64,000 nt of DNA from Microbacterium excoecariae (GCF_011326725.1 NZ_JAANCO010000001.1:1488001-1552000); one strand, 5' to 3'; counted from the first letter of the stretch, positions 1 through 9,602 are shown. Numbers and translations are program-made. The notes: generated from the sequence alone by a model not told the origin.

Positions 1-156
1 GCGGACGCGCTCCTCGCCCTCGCCGCGCACCCGCGCCGCGCCGCGCGGATGGGGCGCGAGGGCCGGCGCCGGGTGCTCGCCGAGCGCACCTGGGCGGCGG
101 TCGTCGATCGCTCGTTCCGGGCCGCGGGTCTCGCGCTCGAGGAGGTGCCCGCGTGA
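1..156 (+). CDS. Glycosyltransferase C-terminus (partial, probable GT4)
   Basis: This is the last 51 codons of a gene that begins before the window and stops with TGA at 154-156. The visible tail (segments such as LLALAAHP, ARMGREGRRRV and AERTWAAVVDR) matches the usual C-terminal helix of GT-B glycosyltransferases of family 4, where a loop on nucleotide-sugar donors is followed by an Arg-rich helix and a Trp. The stop overlaps the GTG start of the ABC exporter by four bases (GTGA), so it is the upstream member of that operon. Donor and acceptor cannot be told from this fragment. Confidence 0.55.
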   Translation, partial: ADALLALAAHPRRAARMGREGRRRVLAERTWAAVVDRSFRAAGLALEEVPA

Positions 157-1862
157 GCGCCGGTCGGCGCCGGTCGCTCCGCGCGCTGTGGCGGTTCCTC
201 GCGCCCGACGTGCGCCCGCAGCGGGCGCTCATCGCCGGCGGATTCGTCGCCATGTTCGCCGAGGTCGCGTTTCGGATCCTCGAGCCCTGGCCCCTCAAGG
301 TGGTGATCGACGCCGTCGTCGCGCCCGGCGCCGCGGCGAGCCCCGGCATCGCGAGCCTGCTCCTCGCCTGCGCGTGCGCCGTGCTGCTCGCGGCGGGGAT
401 GAGGGCGCTGTCCTCGTATCTCATGACCGTGTGCTTTGCGCTCGCCGGGACCCGCGCGATGAACGCCGTGCGGGGCCGGGTCTACGCCCACGCGCTGCGA
501 CTCTCCCTGCGGTTCCACGCGGGTACGCGGTCGGGCGACGTCCTCAACCGCCTCGTGGGCGACGTCGGCAAGCTCCGCGACGTCGCCGTCACGGCCGCGA
601 TGCCCCTGATCGGCAACTGCGTCACCCTCGTCGCGATGCTGACGGTCATGCTCGTTCTCGACTGGCGGCTCGGGCTCGTCATCCTCGCGTGCGTCCCCGT
701 CTTCCTCCTGGCCTCGCACGTGGCCACGCGCCGCATCACGCGCGCCTCCCGCGTGCAGCGCGCGCGGGAGGGCGACCTCGCCGGCACGGCGGGCGAGACG
801 TTCGGCGCGATGAAGGTCGTCCAGGCCTACGCGCTCGAGCGCGGCCTGACGCGCCGATTCGAGAGCTCCAACGATCGCGAGCTGACCGAGGGCGTGCGCG
901 CCACGCGCCTCGCGGCAGGCCTCGAGCGGTCGACCGACGTGCTCGTCGGCATCGCGACGGCGGCCGTGCTGCTGGTGGGAGGAACGAGCGTCCTCGACGG
1001 CCACCTCACCCCGGGCGAGCTCGTCGTGTTCGTCCAATACCTGAAGGGGGCGTTCAAGCCGATGCGCGATCTCGCCAAGTACGTCGGGCGCATCGCGAAG
1101 GCCCGCGCCTCCGGAGAGCGGATCCTGGACCTCGCCGACCAGGCGCCCGACATCGCCGACCGCCCGGGCGCGACCGCGCTGCCCCGGCCGATCGGGCACG
1201 TGCGCTTTCGGGGCGTGTCCGCCTCGTACGACGACGCCTCCCTTGCCCTCGACGGCGTCGACCTCGCCGTCGGCGCGGGCGAGCGGGTCGCGCTCGTGGG
1301 CTCGTCGGGCTCGGGGAAGTCCACGCTCGCCGCGCTTCTCCTGCGGCTCCAGGACCCGACCCGGGGATCCGTCGAGATCGACGGGGTCGACATCCGCGAC
1401 GCGACCGTCGAATCCGTACGCAGCGCGACGGCGATCGTGTTGCAGGAATCGGTGCTCTTCCGGGGGTCGATCCGGGAGAACATCCGGATGGGGCGCCCCG
1501 ACGCGACCGACGAGCACGTGGCGTGGGCGGCCGACGTCGCCTGCGTGAGCGAGTTCGCCGAGAGGCTCCCGGGCGGGCTCGACGCGCTCGTGGGGGAGCG
1601 CGGCGACACGCTCTCGGGCGGCCAGCGCCAGCGCATCGCGATCGCCCGCGCCATTCTGCGGGACGCGCGCATCATCGTGCTGGACGAGGCGACGGCGGGC
1701 CTGGATCCGGCCAGCGCGCGCGAGGTGCGCACGGCGCTCCGACGGCTCACCGAGGGGAAGACGACCTTCGTCATCACGCATGACGAAAACGAGGCCGCGG
1801 ACTGCGACCGCACGGTCGTGCTTGAGCGCGGACGGATCGTCTCGGAGGCCCCGCATGTCTGA
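153..1862 (+). CDS. ABC exporter, fused membrane and ATPase domains
   Basis: A 569-aa half-transporter of the exporter type. Residues about 20-320 form the six-helix membrane domain; the nucleotide-binding domain follows, with Walker A GSSGSGKS near residue 383, signature LSGGQRQR near 487, Walker B IIVLDEAT near 510 and an H-loop His (VITHDE) near 543. It would work as a homodimer in the cytoplasmic membrane. Start GTG at 153 overlaps the upstream glycosyltransferase stop, and its own stop overlaps the next start, so the three genes are co-translated. The substrate is unknown; placement between a glycosyltransferase and an APH-type kinase suggests a glycosylated or phosphorylated cell-surface molecule or metabolite (inference). 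Confidence 0.88.
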   Translation: MSAGRRRSLRALWRFLAPDVRPQRALIAGGFVAMFAEVAFRILEPWPLKVVIDAVVAPGAAASPGIASLLLACACAVLLAAGMRALSSYLMTVCFALAGTRAMNAVRGRVYAHALRLSLRFHAGTRSGDVLNRLVGDVGKLRDVAVTAAMPLIGNCVTLVAMLTVMLVLDWRLGLVILACVPVFLLASHVATRRITRASRVQRAREGDLAGTAGETFGAMKVVQAYALERGLTRRFESSNDRELTEGVRATRLAAGLERSTDVLVGIATAAVLLVGGTSVLDGHLTPGELVVFVQYLKGAFKPMRDLAKYVGRIAKARASGERILDLADQAPDIADRPGATALPRPIGHVRFRGVSASYDDASLALDGVDLAVGAGERVALVGSSGSGKSTLAALLLRLQDPTRGSVEIDGVDIRDATVESVRSATAIVLQESVLFRGSIRENIRMGRPDATDEHVAWAADVACVSEFAERLPGGLDALVGERGDTLSGGQRQRIAIARAILRDARIIVLDEATAGLDPASAREVRTALRRLTEGKTTFVITHDENEAADCDRTVVLERGRIVSEAPHV

Positions 1863-3867
1863 GGACGCCGCCGACCTCGCGCGCCGCGACCGCGCGATCC
1901 CGGCGCTCGCCGACGCGCTCGATGCGGCGGGACTCGCGGCGCGCGCGGGGGCGGCGAGCGCCGAGGTGACCTATCGCCGGTACAAGCCCGGCGTCTCACT
2001 GGACGTCGGCCTCGTCCTGGTCGCCGCGGACGGTGTGCGAACGCCCGCGCGCGCCGTGGCCTATGGCGCGGAGTCTGCGCCCAAGCTGCGGCGCGACGCG
2101 CGGCGCGGCGCCCTCGCGGTCGATACCGCTCGCGGGTTCGGGATTCTGCCGGACGAGGCCGATCGCGACCTGCCCGGGATCGCCGTCGCGCGCCGCGCGC
2201 ACCCCGCCGTGCGCGTGCTCGTCTACAAGCCCGGCCGTCGCTGGGTCGGCCGCTGTGACGCGTGCGCCGTCATCGTCAAGGTCCATCGCCCCGCCGCGTC
2301 GCGGGCGGCATCCGCCGGGCATGCGCTTCTCGCGGACCTCACCGCCACGGCGGCCGAGGGGCACACCGACCTCGACCGGGGGATCCTGGAGACCGACCTC
2401 CTCCCCGGGCGAGCCCCGGGATCCGGCGACGCGGACGCGCTCAGGGCCGCGGGGCGCGCGCTGGCACGGATCCACACGCGCGGCGCCGAGGCGCCGGCGG
2501 CGGCCGGGGTCGCGTGGCGCCGAGCGCGCCGCGCGGCCCTGGACGGCGCGCTCGCGCAGCTGCGGGCGGTGGCCCCGGCGGCGGGGGAGTCCGCCCGAGC
2601 GGTCGCGCGCCAGCTCGCGGAGGAGATCGCCCGGCCGCGCGCGATCGCACCGATCCACGGTGACTTCTCGCGGGATCAGCTCCTCGTCTCGGGCGGCGAC
2701 GTCGCGATCGTGGACCTCGATCGAGCAGGTTTCGGCGATCCCCTGTGGGACCTCGCCTCGGCCGCGGCCGACAGTCTCGAGGGCGGCGGCGACGGGCTAC
2801 CTGCCCTCGCGGACGGCTACCGGGCCGCGGGCGGGAAGGTGGACCCCGCGGCCTTCCGGGCGTTGACCGCGGCGGCGCTCCTGCAACGCGCAGCCGAGCC
2901 CTTCCGGCGCGGCGCCGACGACTGGCGGGACCGCGCGGTCGACACGGTCGCGCTCGCCGCGCGGCTCGTCGCGCCCGTGCCGCGGGATCCGGCGCTGCCG
3001 GGCCTCGCCGTCGTGCTGGAGCGGCCCGGCGCGGTGCTCGTCGCCCATCGGGAGGGCAAGCGCGCCGTCGTGCGGCTCCCCGGTCGCGATCCCGCGTTCG
3101 TGAAGGTCGTCCGTCCGAAGCGCCACGCCGCGGCGCTCGACCGCGCGCGGCGCGTCGAGGGCCTCCGGGTCGCGCGCGCCCCGCGGATCATCGGTGCCGA
3201 CGCGGGCCGGGGCACGATCGAGATGACCGCGGTCGGGGAGCGCACGCTCTTCGAGGCGGGCGCGGATCCGTCGGTCCCGATCGGCGACCTCGCACGCTGG
3301 TGGAGCGGCGCGGGACGCGCGGTCGGGGAGCTCCTCGGGATCCGCGGCGACGGACTCGACCGGCACGGCCCGCGCGAGGAGCTCGCCGCGCTCGATCGCG
3401 CCTGGGCGCACGCCCGCGGCGCGGAAGGCGCGGACCGCGCCGCGGGGCTCCGCGCGCGCGTGGCGGCGGAGCTCCTCGGCGCGCCCGGCCCGGAGGACGC
3501 CGTGCTCCACAGGGACCTCCACGACAAGCAGCTGCTGGTTCCCCGCGAGGGTGAAAGGGTCGGGCTGATCGACGTCGACACGCTCGCGCGGGGCGAGGCG
3601 GCGCTCGACGTCGCGAACCTCGCCGTGCACATCGAGCTCCGGCGCGCCCAGGGCCACCTGACTCCCGAGCGCGCCGACGCCGCCCGCGCCGCGTTCCTCC
3701 GGGAGGTGCACGTCGCGCCCCGTCGGTTCGCGGCTTACGCGCGCGCGACGGCGCTGCGGCTCGCCGCCGTGTACGCGGTGCGGGAGTCCGAGGGCCATGC
3801 GGCCCGAGCGATGCTCGCGCTCGCCGCGGGCGACGATCCGTCCCGCATGCCTAGGATGGGGGCGTGA
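1855..3867 (+). CDS. Tandem APH-type phosphotransferase (two kinase domains)
   Basis: A 670-aa protein with two aminoglycoside-phosphotransferase-like modules in a row. The first carries HGDFSRDQLL near residue 268 with IVDLDRAGFGDPLWDLA about 20 residues later; the second carries HRDLHDKQLL near 553 with LIDVDTLARGEAALDVAN after it. These are the Brenner (HxDxxxxQ) and DxD metal-binding motifs of the family. The first copy has Gly and the second Arg in the HxD position. Start ATG 1855 is chosen because it overlaps the exporter stop by eight bases (ATGTCTGA); an upstream ATG at 1780 lies inside the exporter. The substrate may be a sugar, amino alcohol or small metabolite made by the operon. 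Two intact kinase motifs in one chain are unusual. Confidence 0.75.
   Translation: MSEDAADLARRDRAIPALADALDAAGLAARAGAASAEVTYRRYKPGVSLDVGLVLVAADGVRTPARAVAYGAESAPKLRRDARRGALAVDTARGFGILPDEADRDLPGIAVARRAHPAVRVLVYKPGRRWVGRCDACAVIVKVHRPAASRAASAGHALLADLTATAAEGHTDLDRGILETDLLPGRAPGSGDADALRAAGRALARIHTRGAEAPAAAGVAWRRARRAALDGALAQLRAVAPAAGESARAVARQLAEEIARPRAIAPIHGDFSRDQLLVSGGDVAIVDLDRAGFGDPLWDLASAAADSLEGGGDGLPALADGYRAAGGKVDPAAFRALTAAALLQRAAEPFRRGADDWRDRAVDTVALAARLVAPVPRDPALPGLAVVLERPGAVLVAHREGKRAVVRLPGRDPAFVKVVRPKRHAAALDRARRVEGLRVARAPRIIGADAGRGTIEMTAVGERTLFEAGADPSVPIGDLARWWSGAGRAVGELLGIRGDGLDRHGPREELAALDRAWAHARGAEGADRAAGLRARVAAELLGAPGPEDAVLHRDLHDKQLLVPREGERVGLIDVDTLARGEAALDVANLAVHIELRRAQGHLTPERADAARAAFLREVHVAPRRFAAYARATALRLAAVYAVRESEGHAARAMLALAAGDDPSRMPRMGA
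3852..3857 (+). promoter_or_regulatory. -10 box TAGGAT for the acyl-CoA ligase gene
   Basis: TAGGAT lies inside the end of the kinase gene, with six bases between it and the GTG start at 3864. This spacing puts transcription start at or next to the start codon. The ligase can therefore be transcribed on its own even though its GTGA overlaps the upstream stop. Confidence 0.45.
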
Positions 3868-5558
3868 CGATCGCGTTCGACCCGCCGCGCCCCTGGACCG
3901 CCTCTTATGCCCCGGGCGTGCCGGAGGATCTCGACCCCGTCTCGGGGTCGCTCCTCGACCTCGTGCGCGGATCCGCGGCCGAGTTCCCCGACGCCCCGGC
4001 CCTGCAGTTTTTCGGGCGCGAGACGACCTACCGCGCGCTCGCGGACGCGATCGAGCGCGCCGCCGCCGGCCTACGGGACCTCGGCGTGCGCGCCGGCGAC
4101 CGCGTGGCGCTCATCCTCCCGAACTGCCCGCAGCACATCGTCGCGTTCTACGCCGTGCTCCGCCTCGGCGCGATCGTCGTCGAGCACAACCCGCTGTACA
4201 CGGCCCGCGAGCTGCGCAAGCAGTTCGAGGACCACGGCGCCACGCACGCGATCGTGTGGAGCAAGGTGGCCCGCACGGTGCAGGACTTTCCCGCCGACCT
4301 CGCGGTCACCGCGCTCGTCTCGGTCGACGTCACGCTCGGCATGCCCGGATACATGCGCGCCGCCCTCAGGATCCCGATTCCGAAGCTGCGGGCGCTGCGC
4401 GACCAGCTCACCGAGCCCGTGCGTGGCGCGGTGTCGTGGGAGGACGTCGTGGCCGCGGCGCCGCTGGATCCGTCCGTTCCCGGGCCGGGCACGGACGACG
4501 TCGCGATCATCCAGTACACGAGCGGGACGACCGGGGATCCGAAGGGCGCGGCCCTCACCCACGGCAACCTGCTGGCGAACGCGGCGCAGGCGCGCGCCTG
4601 GATCCCGGAGGTACATCGCGGCGAGGGCACGGTCGTCTACGCCGTGCTGCCGATGTTCCACGCCTACGGGCTCACGCTCTGCCTGACCTTCGCGATGTCG
4701 CAGGCGGCCCGCCTCGTGCTGTTCCCGCGGTTCGACCCCGACATGGTCCTTCGCGTGACGAAGAAGCACCCGGCGACCGTCCTGCCGGCCGTTCCGCCGA
4801 TCGCCGACCGGCTGCTGCGCCGCGCTGAGGAGAAGGGCGTCTCGCTCGAGGGCACGCGCATCGGCGTCTCGGGCGCCATGGCGCTCGACGCCGACGCGCT
4901 CGTCGGCCCGTGGGAGCAGGAGACGAAGGGGTACCTCGTCGAGGGGTACGGGCTGTCGGAGTGCTCGCCCGTGCTCATCGTCAACCCCGTCGCCCCGAAC
5001 CGCAAGGCGGGATCCATCGGCCTTCCGCTGCCCGGGACCGAGGCCCGCGTCGTCGATCCCGAGACGGGGGTCGACGTGCCGCAGGGGACGGCGGGGGAGC
5101 TCCTCGTGCGGGGGCCGCAGGTGTTCTCGGGGTACTACGGCCGACCGGAGGAGACGGAGGCCGTATTCCTCGACGGCTGGTTCCGCACGGGCGACATCGT
5201 TGAGATGGACGCGGACGGCTTCTTCCGGATCGTGGACCGCATCAAGGAGCTGATCATCACGGGCGGCTTCAACGTCGCCCCGACGGAGGTCGAGATCGCG
5301 CTGCGCCAGCACCCCGCGATCGCCGACGCCGCCGTCGTCGGGCTCCCGGGCCCGCGCGGCGAGGAGGTCGTCGCGGCGGTCGTGGTCGAGGGCGGCGCGG
5401 ACATCGACCCGGAGGAGGTGCGCGAGTTCGTCAAGCGCGTGCTTACGCCCTACAAGGCGCCGCGCCGCGTCGTCGTCGTCGACGAGCTCCCGACCTCGAT
5501 GATCGGCAAGGTGCTGCGGCGTCAGGTGCGCGAGCGCCTCATCGCCGAGGGCGCCTGA
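3864..5558 (+). CDS. Long-chain acyl-CoA ligase (AMP-binding, FadD-like)
   Basis: A 564-aa adenylate-forming enzyme that would activate a fatty acid with ATP and load it onto CoA in the cytoplasm. The motifs run in family order: YTSGTTGDPKG near residue 218, the substrate-site segment EGYGLSECSP near 358, FRTGD near 442, the hinge DRIKELIITGGFNV near 460, and the catalytic Lys in GKVLRRQ near 549. Length is typical for FadD. Start GTG 3864 overlaps the kinase stop. A MarR-type gene is encoded tail to tail with a 20-bp overlap and may control it, as MarR/FadR-like factors often sense acyl compounds (inference). Chain-length preference cannot be read from the sequence. Confidence 0.88.
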   Translation: MTIAFDPPRPWTASYAPGVPEDLDPVSGSLLDLVRGSAAEFPDAPALQFFGRETTYRALADAIERAAAGLRDLGVRAGDRVALILPNCPQHIVAFYAVLRLGAIVVEHNPLYTARELRKQFEDHGATHAIVWSKVARTVQDFPADLAVTALVSVDVTLGMPGYMRAALRIPIPKLRALRDQLTEPVRGAVSWEDVVAAAPLDPSVPGPGTDDVAIIQYTSGTTGDPKGAALTHGNLLANAAQARAWIPEVHRGEGTVVYAVLPMFHAYGLTLCLTFAMSQAARLVLFPRFDPDMVLRVTKKHPATVLPAVPPIADRLLRRAEEKGVSLEGTRIGVSGAMALDADALVGPWEQETKGYLVEGYGLSECSPVLIVNPVAPNRKAGSIGLPLPGTEARVVDPETGVDVPQGTAGELLVRGPQVFSGYYGRPEETEAVFLDGWFRTGDIVEMDADGFFRIVDRIKELIITGGFNVAPTEVEIALRQHPAIADAAVVGLPGPRGEEVVAAVVVEGGADIDPEEVREFVKRVLTPYKAPRRVVVVDELPTSMIGKVLRRQVRERLIAEGA

Positions 5559-5997
5559 CGTCGTCGCGGGCGCCCGAGAACGGCGCGAGCGCGTCGCGGA
5601 TCCGCGCCAGGTCGTCCGCGTTCAGCCCCGTGCGCGCCATGATCTGGCTCGGCACGTCGAGCGCGCGCTCGCGGAGGGCCCGTCCCGCGTCCGTCAGGAC
5701 GATGTCGAGCCGGCGCTCGTCCCCGGCGCGGCGGGCGCGCCCCACGAGGCCCTGCGTCTCGAGGCGCTTGACGAGCGGCGAGGCGGTCGCCGGCTCGAGA
5801 GCGATCTCCTCGGCGAGCTCGCCGAGGGACCGGGGCTCGCGCTCCCACAGCGCGAGCATCACGAGGTACTGCGGGTGCGTCAACCCGAGTGGCTCGAGGA
5901 CGGGGCGATAGAGCGCGACGACGTTGCGGGCCGCCGTCACGAGCGCGAAGCAGAGCTGATTGTCGAGGCGAAGCAGGTCGTCGCGGGGATCCGTCAC
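5539..5997 (-). CDS. MarR-family transcriptional regulator
   Basis: A 152-aa winged-helix regulator. The core HPQYLVMLALWE, LGELAEEIALEPATASPLVKRLE and the wing with GDERRLDIVLTDAGRAL are diagnostic of MarR. The N-terminal and C-terminal helices (about residues 5-35 and 115-145) would form the dimer. The GTG start at 5997 sits six bases after TAGGAT on the minus strand (6004-6009), so the mRNA is probably leaderless. The inverted repeat at 6018-6039 lies between it and the divergent 71-aa gene and is the likely binding site, giving autoregulation. Its 3' end overlaps the acyl-CoA ligase by 20 bp. Confidence 0.85.
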   Translation of the reverse strand: MTDPRDDLLRLDNQLCFALVTAARNVVALYRPVLEPLGLTHPQYLVMLALWEREPRSLGELAEEIALEPATASPLVKRLETQGLVGRARRAGDERRLDIVLTDAGRALRERALDVPSQIMARTGLNADDLARIRDALAPFSGARDDVRRPRR

Positions 5998-6017
5998 GCT
6001 CCGATCCTAGACGCTCT

Positions 6018-6039
6018 AATACTTAGTACACTAAGTGTT
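6018..6039. promoter_or_regulatory. Probable MarR operator between divergent genes
   Basis: AATACTTAG-TACA-CTAAGTGTT is an inverted repeat with nine-base arms that differ at one position, in an AT-rich patch within very GC-rich DNA. It begins 21 bp upstream of the MarR start and ends directly before the ATG of the 71-aa gene. It also contains TACACT (6027-6032), the -10 box of that gene, so a bound dimer would block both promoters. Confidence 0.7.
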
Positions 6040-6255
6040 ATGACGGAGAAGCAGAGCTGGCGAGAGCGCGTGCGCGCGTCCGGAGGGCTGTACCACTGGC
6101 TGAACGCGCGCCTCATTCGCTACGCCGGGCCCGCCCAGATCGGCCCCTACGGGCCCAGCGCGCCGCCGCCGTGCGAGCGGTGCGGCGCGGCGAAGGACGC
6201 GCACGTGCCGGCCGACGGCGGGGCCCTGCGCTGCCCCGAACCCGCCTCCCCGTAG
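6040..6255 (+). CDS. Small hypothetical protein, 71 aa, MarR-linked
   Basis: A 71-aa protein of unknown function. The N-terminal part is basic and aromatic (SWRERVRASGGLYHWLNARL); the C-terminal part is Pro-rich with a CERCG pair and a final Cys in LRCPEPASP, which could bind a metal. No membrane segment is visible. The ATG directly follows the operator repeat, and the -10 TACACT is seven bases upstream, so the transcript should be leaderless and repressed by the divergent MarR protein. Its TAG stop is also the first half of the gatC -10 box TAGACT. I do not recognise a family. Confidence 0.6.
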   Translation: MTEKQSWRERVRASGGLYHWLNARLIRYAGPAQIGPYGPSAPPPCERCGAAKDAHVPADGGALRCPEPASP

Positions 6256-6258
6256 ACT
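6253..6258 (+). promoter_or_regulatory. -10 box TAGACT for gatC
   Basis: TAGACT ends six bases before the GTG start of gatC, the arrangement of leaderless actinobacterial promoters. Its first three bases are the stop codon of the 71-aa gene. Confidence 0.55.
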
Positions 6259-6264
6259 GGAGGC

Positions 6265-6564
6265 GTGTCTGAAATCACTCCCGATCTCGTGCGTCATCTC
6301 GGCGTGCTCGCCCGGATCCAGCTGTCCGACCAGGAGGTGACCAGCCTCACCGGCGAACTCGACGCCATCGTGTCGAACATCGCGAAGGTGAGCGAGGTCG
6401 CCACCGCGGACGTGGCCGCGACGAGCCACCCGATCCCCCTGGTCAACGTCTTCCGCGAGGACGAGCCGGGCGACATGCTCACCCTCGAGCAGGCGCTGCT
6501 CAACGCGCCGGACTCCGACGGGTCGCGGTTCCGCGTCACGGCGATCCTGGGGGAGGAGCAGTGA
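6265..6564 (+). CDS. gatC: Asp-tRNA(Asn)/Glu-tRNA(Gln) amidotransferase subunit C
   Basis: A 99-aa protein of normal GatC length. The segment [17 protein letters not shown] and the acidic linker helix are typical, followed by the [16 protein letters not shown] stretch that threads along GatA. GatC stabilises GatA within the GatCAB amidotransferase, which converts misacylated Glu-tRNA(Gln) and/or Asp-tRNA(Asn) in bacteria lacking GlnRS or AsnRS. It is the first gene of gatC-gatA-gatB, with its own leaderless promoter. The stop overlaps the gatA start. Confidence 0.93.
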   Translation: MSEITPDLVRHLGVLARIQLSDQEVTSLTGELDAIVSNIAKVSEVATADVAATSHPIPLVNVFREDEPGDMLTLEQALLNAPDSDGSRFRVTAILGEEQ

Positions 6565-8081
6565 TGGCGGCCGATCTCGTGCGCCTGACCGGCGCCGACC
6601 TGGCGGAGAAGCTGCGCTCCGGCGAGGTCTCGAGCGCCGAGGCCACTCAGGCGCACCTCGACCGTATCGCCGCGGTCGACGGCGACGTGCACGCGTTCCT
6701 CCACGTCTCCGATCACGCTCTCGACGTCGCGCGCGACATCGACCAGCGCCGCGCGGCGGGCGAGGAGCTCCCGGAGCTCGCGGGCGTGCCGCTCGCGGTC
6801 AAGGATGTCCTCGTGACGACCGACATGCCGTCGACCTCCGGGTCGCGGATCCTCGAGGGGTACATGTCGCCCTACGACGCGACGGTCGTGAAGCGCTCGC
6901 GCGAGGCGGGTCTCGTGCCGCTCGGCAAGACGAACATGGACGAGTTCGCCATGGGGTCCTCGACGGAGCACTCGGCGTACGGGCCGACCCGCAACCCCTG
7001 GGACCTCGACCGGATCCCCGGCGGCTCCGGCGGCGGGTCCGCCGCCGCGGTCGCGGCCTTCGAGGCCCCGCTCGCGCTCGGCTCCGACACGGGCGGATCC
7101 ATCCGTCAGCCCGCGCACGTCACGGGCACGGTCGGCGTCAAGCCCACCTACGGCGCGGTCAGCCGCTACGGGGCGATCGCGCTGGCGTCGAGCCTCGACC
7201 AGATCGGCCCGGTCACGCGCACCGTGCTCGACGCGGGTCTCCTGCACGACGTGATCGGCGGGCACGACCCGCACGACGCGACCTCACTCACCGACGCCTG
7301 GCCGTCGTTCGCCGCCGCCGCGCGTGCGGGCGCCGCGGGCGAGGGCATCCGCGGGCTGCGCGTGGGCGTCGTCCGCGACCTGCCCGACGCCGCGTTCCAG
7401 CCGGGCGTCGCCGAGGCGTTCCGCGCCTCGCTCGCCCTGCTCGAGGCGCAGGGAGCGGAGATCGTTGAGGTCCAGGCCCCGCACTTCGAGTACGCGGTGG
7501 CCGCGTACTACCTCATCCTTCCCGCCGAGGCCTCGAGCAACCTCGCGAAGTTCGACTCCGTGCGCTTCGGCCTCCGCGTCGACGGCGCGGGCGGCACGGT
7601 CGAGGACGTCATGTCGGCCACGCGCGATGCGGGCTTCGGCCCCGAGGTGAAGCGACGCATCATCCTCGGCACCTACGCGCTGTCGGCGGGGTACTACGAC
7701 GCGTACTACGGCAGCGCGCAGAAGGTCCGCACGCTCATCCAGCGCGACTTCGACGAGGCCTTCGCGGCGGTCGACGTCATCGCGACGCCGACTGCGCCGA
7801 CGACGGCGTTCCGCCTGGGCGAGAAGATTGACGACCCGCTCGCGATGTACGCCAACGACCTCACGACGATCCCCGCGAACCTCGCCGGGATCCCCGGCAT
7901 CTCGATCCCGGCGGGCCTCGCGTCCGACGACAACCTGCCGACGGGGATCCAGTTCCTCGCGCCGGCGCGGCAGGACGCGCGGCTCTACCAGGTCGGCGGC
8001 GCCCTCGAGGCGATGCTCGTGGACAGCTGGGGCGGACCGCTCCTCGACAAGGCACCCGCGCTCGGGGGAGAGGCACGCTGA
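6564..8081 (+). CDS. gatA: Aspartyl/glutamyl-tRNA amidotransferase subunit A
   Basis: A 505-aa amidase-signature enzyme that releases ammonia from glutamine for the GatB reaction. The Lys of VPLAVKDVL (near residue 78), the cis-Ser in the Gly/Ser-rich [13 protein letters not shown] segment and the nucleophile Ser in [10 protein letters not shown] form the catalytic triad. Length fits the family. I use ATG 6564, which overlaps the gatC stop (TGATG) and sits five bases after GGGAGGAG; an in-frame GTG at 6561 is the alternative. It overlaps gatB in the same way. Confidence 0.95.
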   Translation: MAADLVRLTGADLAEKLRSGEVSSAEATQAHLDRIAAVDGDVHAFLHVSDHALDVARDIDQRRAAGEELPELAGVPLAVKDVLVTTDMPSTSGSRILEGYMSPYDATVVKRSREAGLVPLGKTNMDEFAMGSSTEHSAYGPTRNPWDLDRIPGGSGGGSAAAVAAFEAPLALGSDTGGSIRQPAHVTGTVGVKPTYGAVSRYGAIALASSLDQIGPVTRTVLDAGLLHDVIGGHDPHDATSLTDAWPSFAAAARAGAAGEGIRGLRVGVVRDLPDAAFQPGVAEAFRASLALLEAQGAEIVEVQAPHFEYAVAAYYLILPAEASSNLAKFDSVRFGLRVDGAGGTVEDVMSATRDAGFGPEVKRRIILGTYALSAGYYDAYYGSAQKVRTLIQRDFDEAFAAVDVIATPTAPTTAFRLGEKIDDPLAMYANDLTTIPANLAGIPGISIPAGLASDDNLPTGIQFLAPARQDARLYQVGGALEAMLVDSWGGPLLDKAPALGGEAR

Positions 8082-9589
8082 TGGCGACGCTCATGGACTT
8101 CGACAAGGCGCTCGAGATGTTCGAGCCCGTCATCGGGCTCGAGGTGCACATCGAGCTCAACACCCGCACGAAGATGTTCTCGGCGGCGGGAAACCCCGCG
8201 AACAATGAGTTTCACGGCGCCGAGCCGAACACGCTCGTCGCGCCGGTCGACCTCGGCCTGCCCGGCGCGATGCCGGTCGTCAACCGCGAGGCCGTGCTGA
8301 GCTCCATCAGCCTCGGCCTCGCGCTCGGCTGCTCGATCGCGCCGTCGAGCCGATTCGCGCGTAAGAACTACTTCTACCCGGACCTCGGGAAGAACTACCA
8401 GATCAGCCAGTACGACGAGCCGATCGCGTTCGAGGGCTCGGTCGAGGTCGAGCTCGAGGGCGGCGACCTCGTCACGATCCCGATCGAGCGCGCCCACATG
8501 GAGGAGGACGCGGGCAAGCTGACGCACGTCGGCGGATCCACCGGCCGGATCCAGGGCGCCTCCTCGTCGCTCGTGGACTACAACCGCGCGGGCGTTCCGC
8601 TCGTGGAGATCGTCACGAAGCCGATCTTCGGCGCCGAGCACCGGGCGCCGGAGCTCGCGAAGGCGTACCTCGGCACCATCCGCGACATCGCCCGTGCGCT
8701 CGGCATCAGCGAGGCGCGGATGGAGCGCGGCAACGTCCGGTGCGACGCGAACGTCTCGCTCCGCCCACGCGGCGCCGAGAAGCTCGGGACGCGCACCGAG
8801 ACGAAGAACGTCAACTCGATGCGCTCCGTCGAGCGCGCTGTCCGGTACGAGATCCGGCGCCAGGCCGCGATCCTCGCCGCGGGCGGCGCGATCACGCAGG
8901 AGACCCGCCACTGGCACGAGGACACGGGCGAGACGTCGCCCGGCCGCCCCAAGAGCGACGCTGACGACTACCGCTACTTCCCGGAGCCGGACCTCCTGCC
9001 CGTCGCCCCAAGCGCCGAGCTGATCGAGGAGCTCCGCGGGAAGCTGCCCGAGGCGCCCGTCGCGCGCCGCCGGCGCCTGAAGGCCGAGTGGGGCTTCACC
9101 GACCTCGAGTTCCAGGACGTCGCCAACGGCGCCCTGGTCGACGCGGTCGAGCAAACGGTCGCGGCCGGCGCGAGCCCCGCGTCCGCGCGCAAGTGGTGGA
9201 CGGGCGAGATCACGCGGATCGCGAACGCCGAGGGCCGCGAGGCCGAGACGCTCGTCAGCCCCGCGCACGTGGCCGAGCTGCAGGGCCTCATCGACGCCGG
9301 AACGCTGACGGACAAGCTCGCCCGCCAGGTGCTCGAGGGCGTCGTCGCGGGCGAGGGCGCGCCGCAGGCGGTCGTCGACGCGCGCGGCCTGGCCGTCGTG
9401 AGCGACGACGGCGCCCTCATCGCGGCGATCGACGAGGCTCTCGCGGCGCAGCCCGACGTCCTCGAGAAGATCCGCGGCGGCAAGGTGCAGGCGGCGGGCG
9501 CGATCATCGGCGCCGTGATGAAGGCCATGAAGGGCCAGGCCGACGCCGCGCGCGTGCGCGAGCTCGTCATCGAGCGCGCCGGCGCGTAG
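8081..9589 (+). CDS. gatB: Aspartyl/glutamyl-tRNA amidotransferase subunit B
   Basis: A 502-aa subunit that activates the mis-attached Glu or Asp on tRNA with ATP and transfers ammonia to it. The family signature [13 protein letters not shown] is near residue 15, with [13 protein letters not shown] and the later [10 protein letters not shown]. The C-terminal YqeY-like tail domain (about 350-500) that binds tRNA is present and ends normally. ATG 8081 overlaps the gatA stop by one base. A GC hairpin at 9603-9632 closes the operon. Confidence 0.95.
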   Translation: MATLMDFDKALEMFEPVIGLEVHIELNTRTKMFSAAGNPANNEFHGAEPNTLVAPVDLGLPGAMPVVNREAVLSSISLGLALGCSIAPSSRFARKNYFYPDLGKNYQISQYDEPIAFEGSVEVELEGGDLVTIPIERAHMEEDAGKLTHVGGSTGRIQGASSSLVDYNRAGVPLVEIVTKPIFGAEHRAPELAKAYLGTIRDIARALGISEARMERGNVRCDANVSLRPRGAEKLGTRTETKNVNSMRSVERAVRYEIRRQAAILAAGGAITQETRHWHEDTGETSPGRPKSDADDYRYFPEPDLLPVAPSAELIEELRGKLPEAPVARRRRLKAEWGFTDLEFQDVANGALVDAVEQTVAAGASPASARKWWTGEITRIANAEGREAETLVSPAHVAELQGLIDAGTLTDKLARQVLEGVVAGEGAPQAVVDARGLAVVSDDGALIAAIDEALAAQPDVLEKIRGGKVQAAGAIIGAVMKAMKGQADAARVRELVIERAGA

Positions 9590-9602
9590 CCTCCGGGCGC
9601 GC

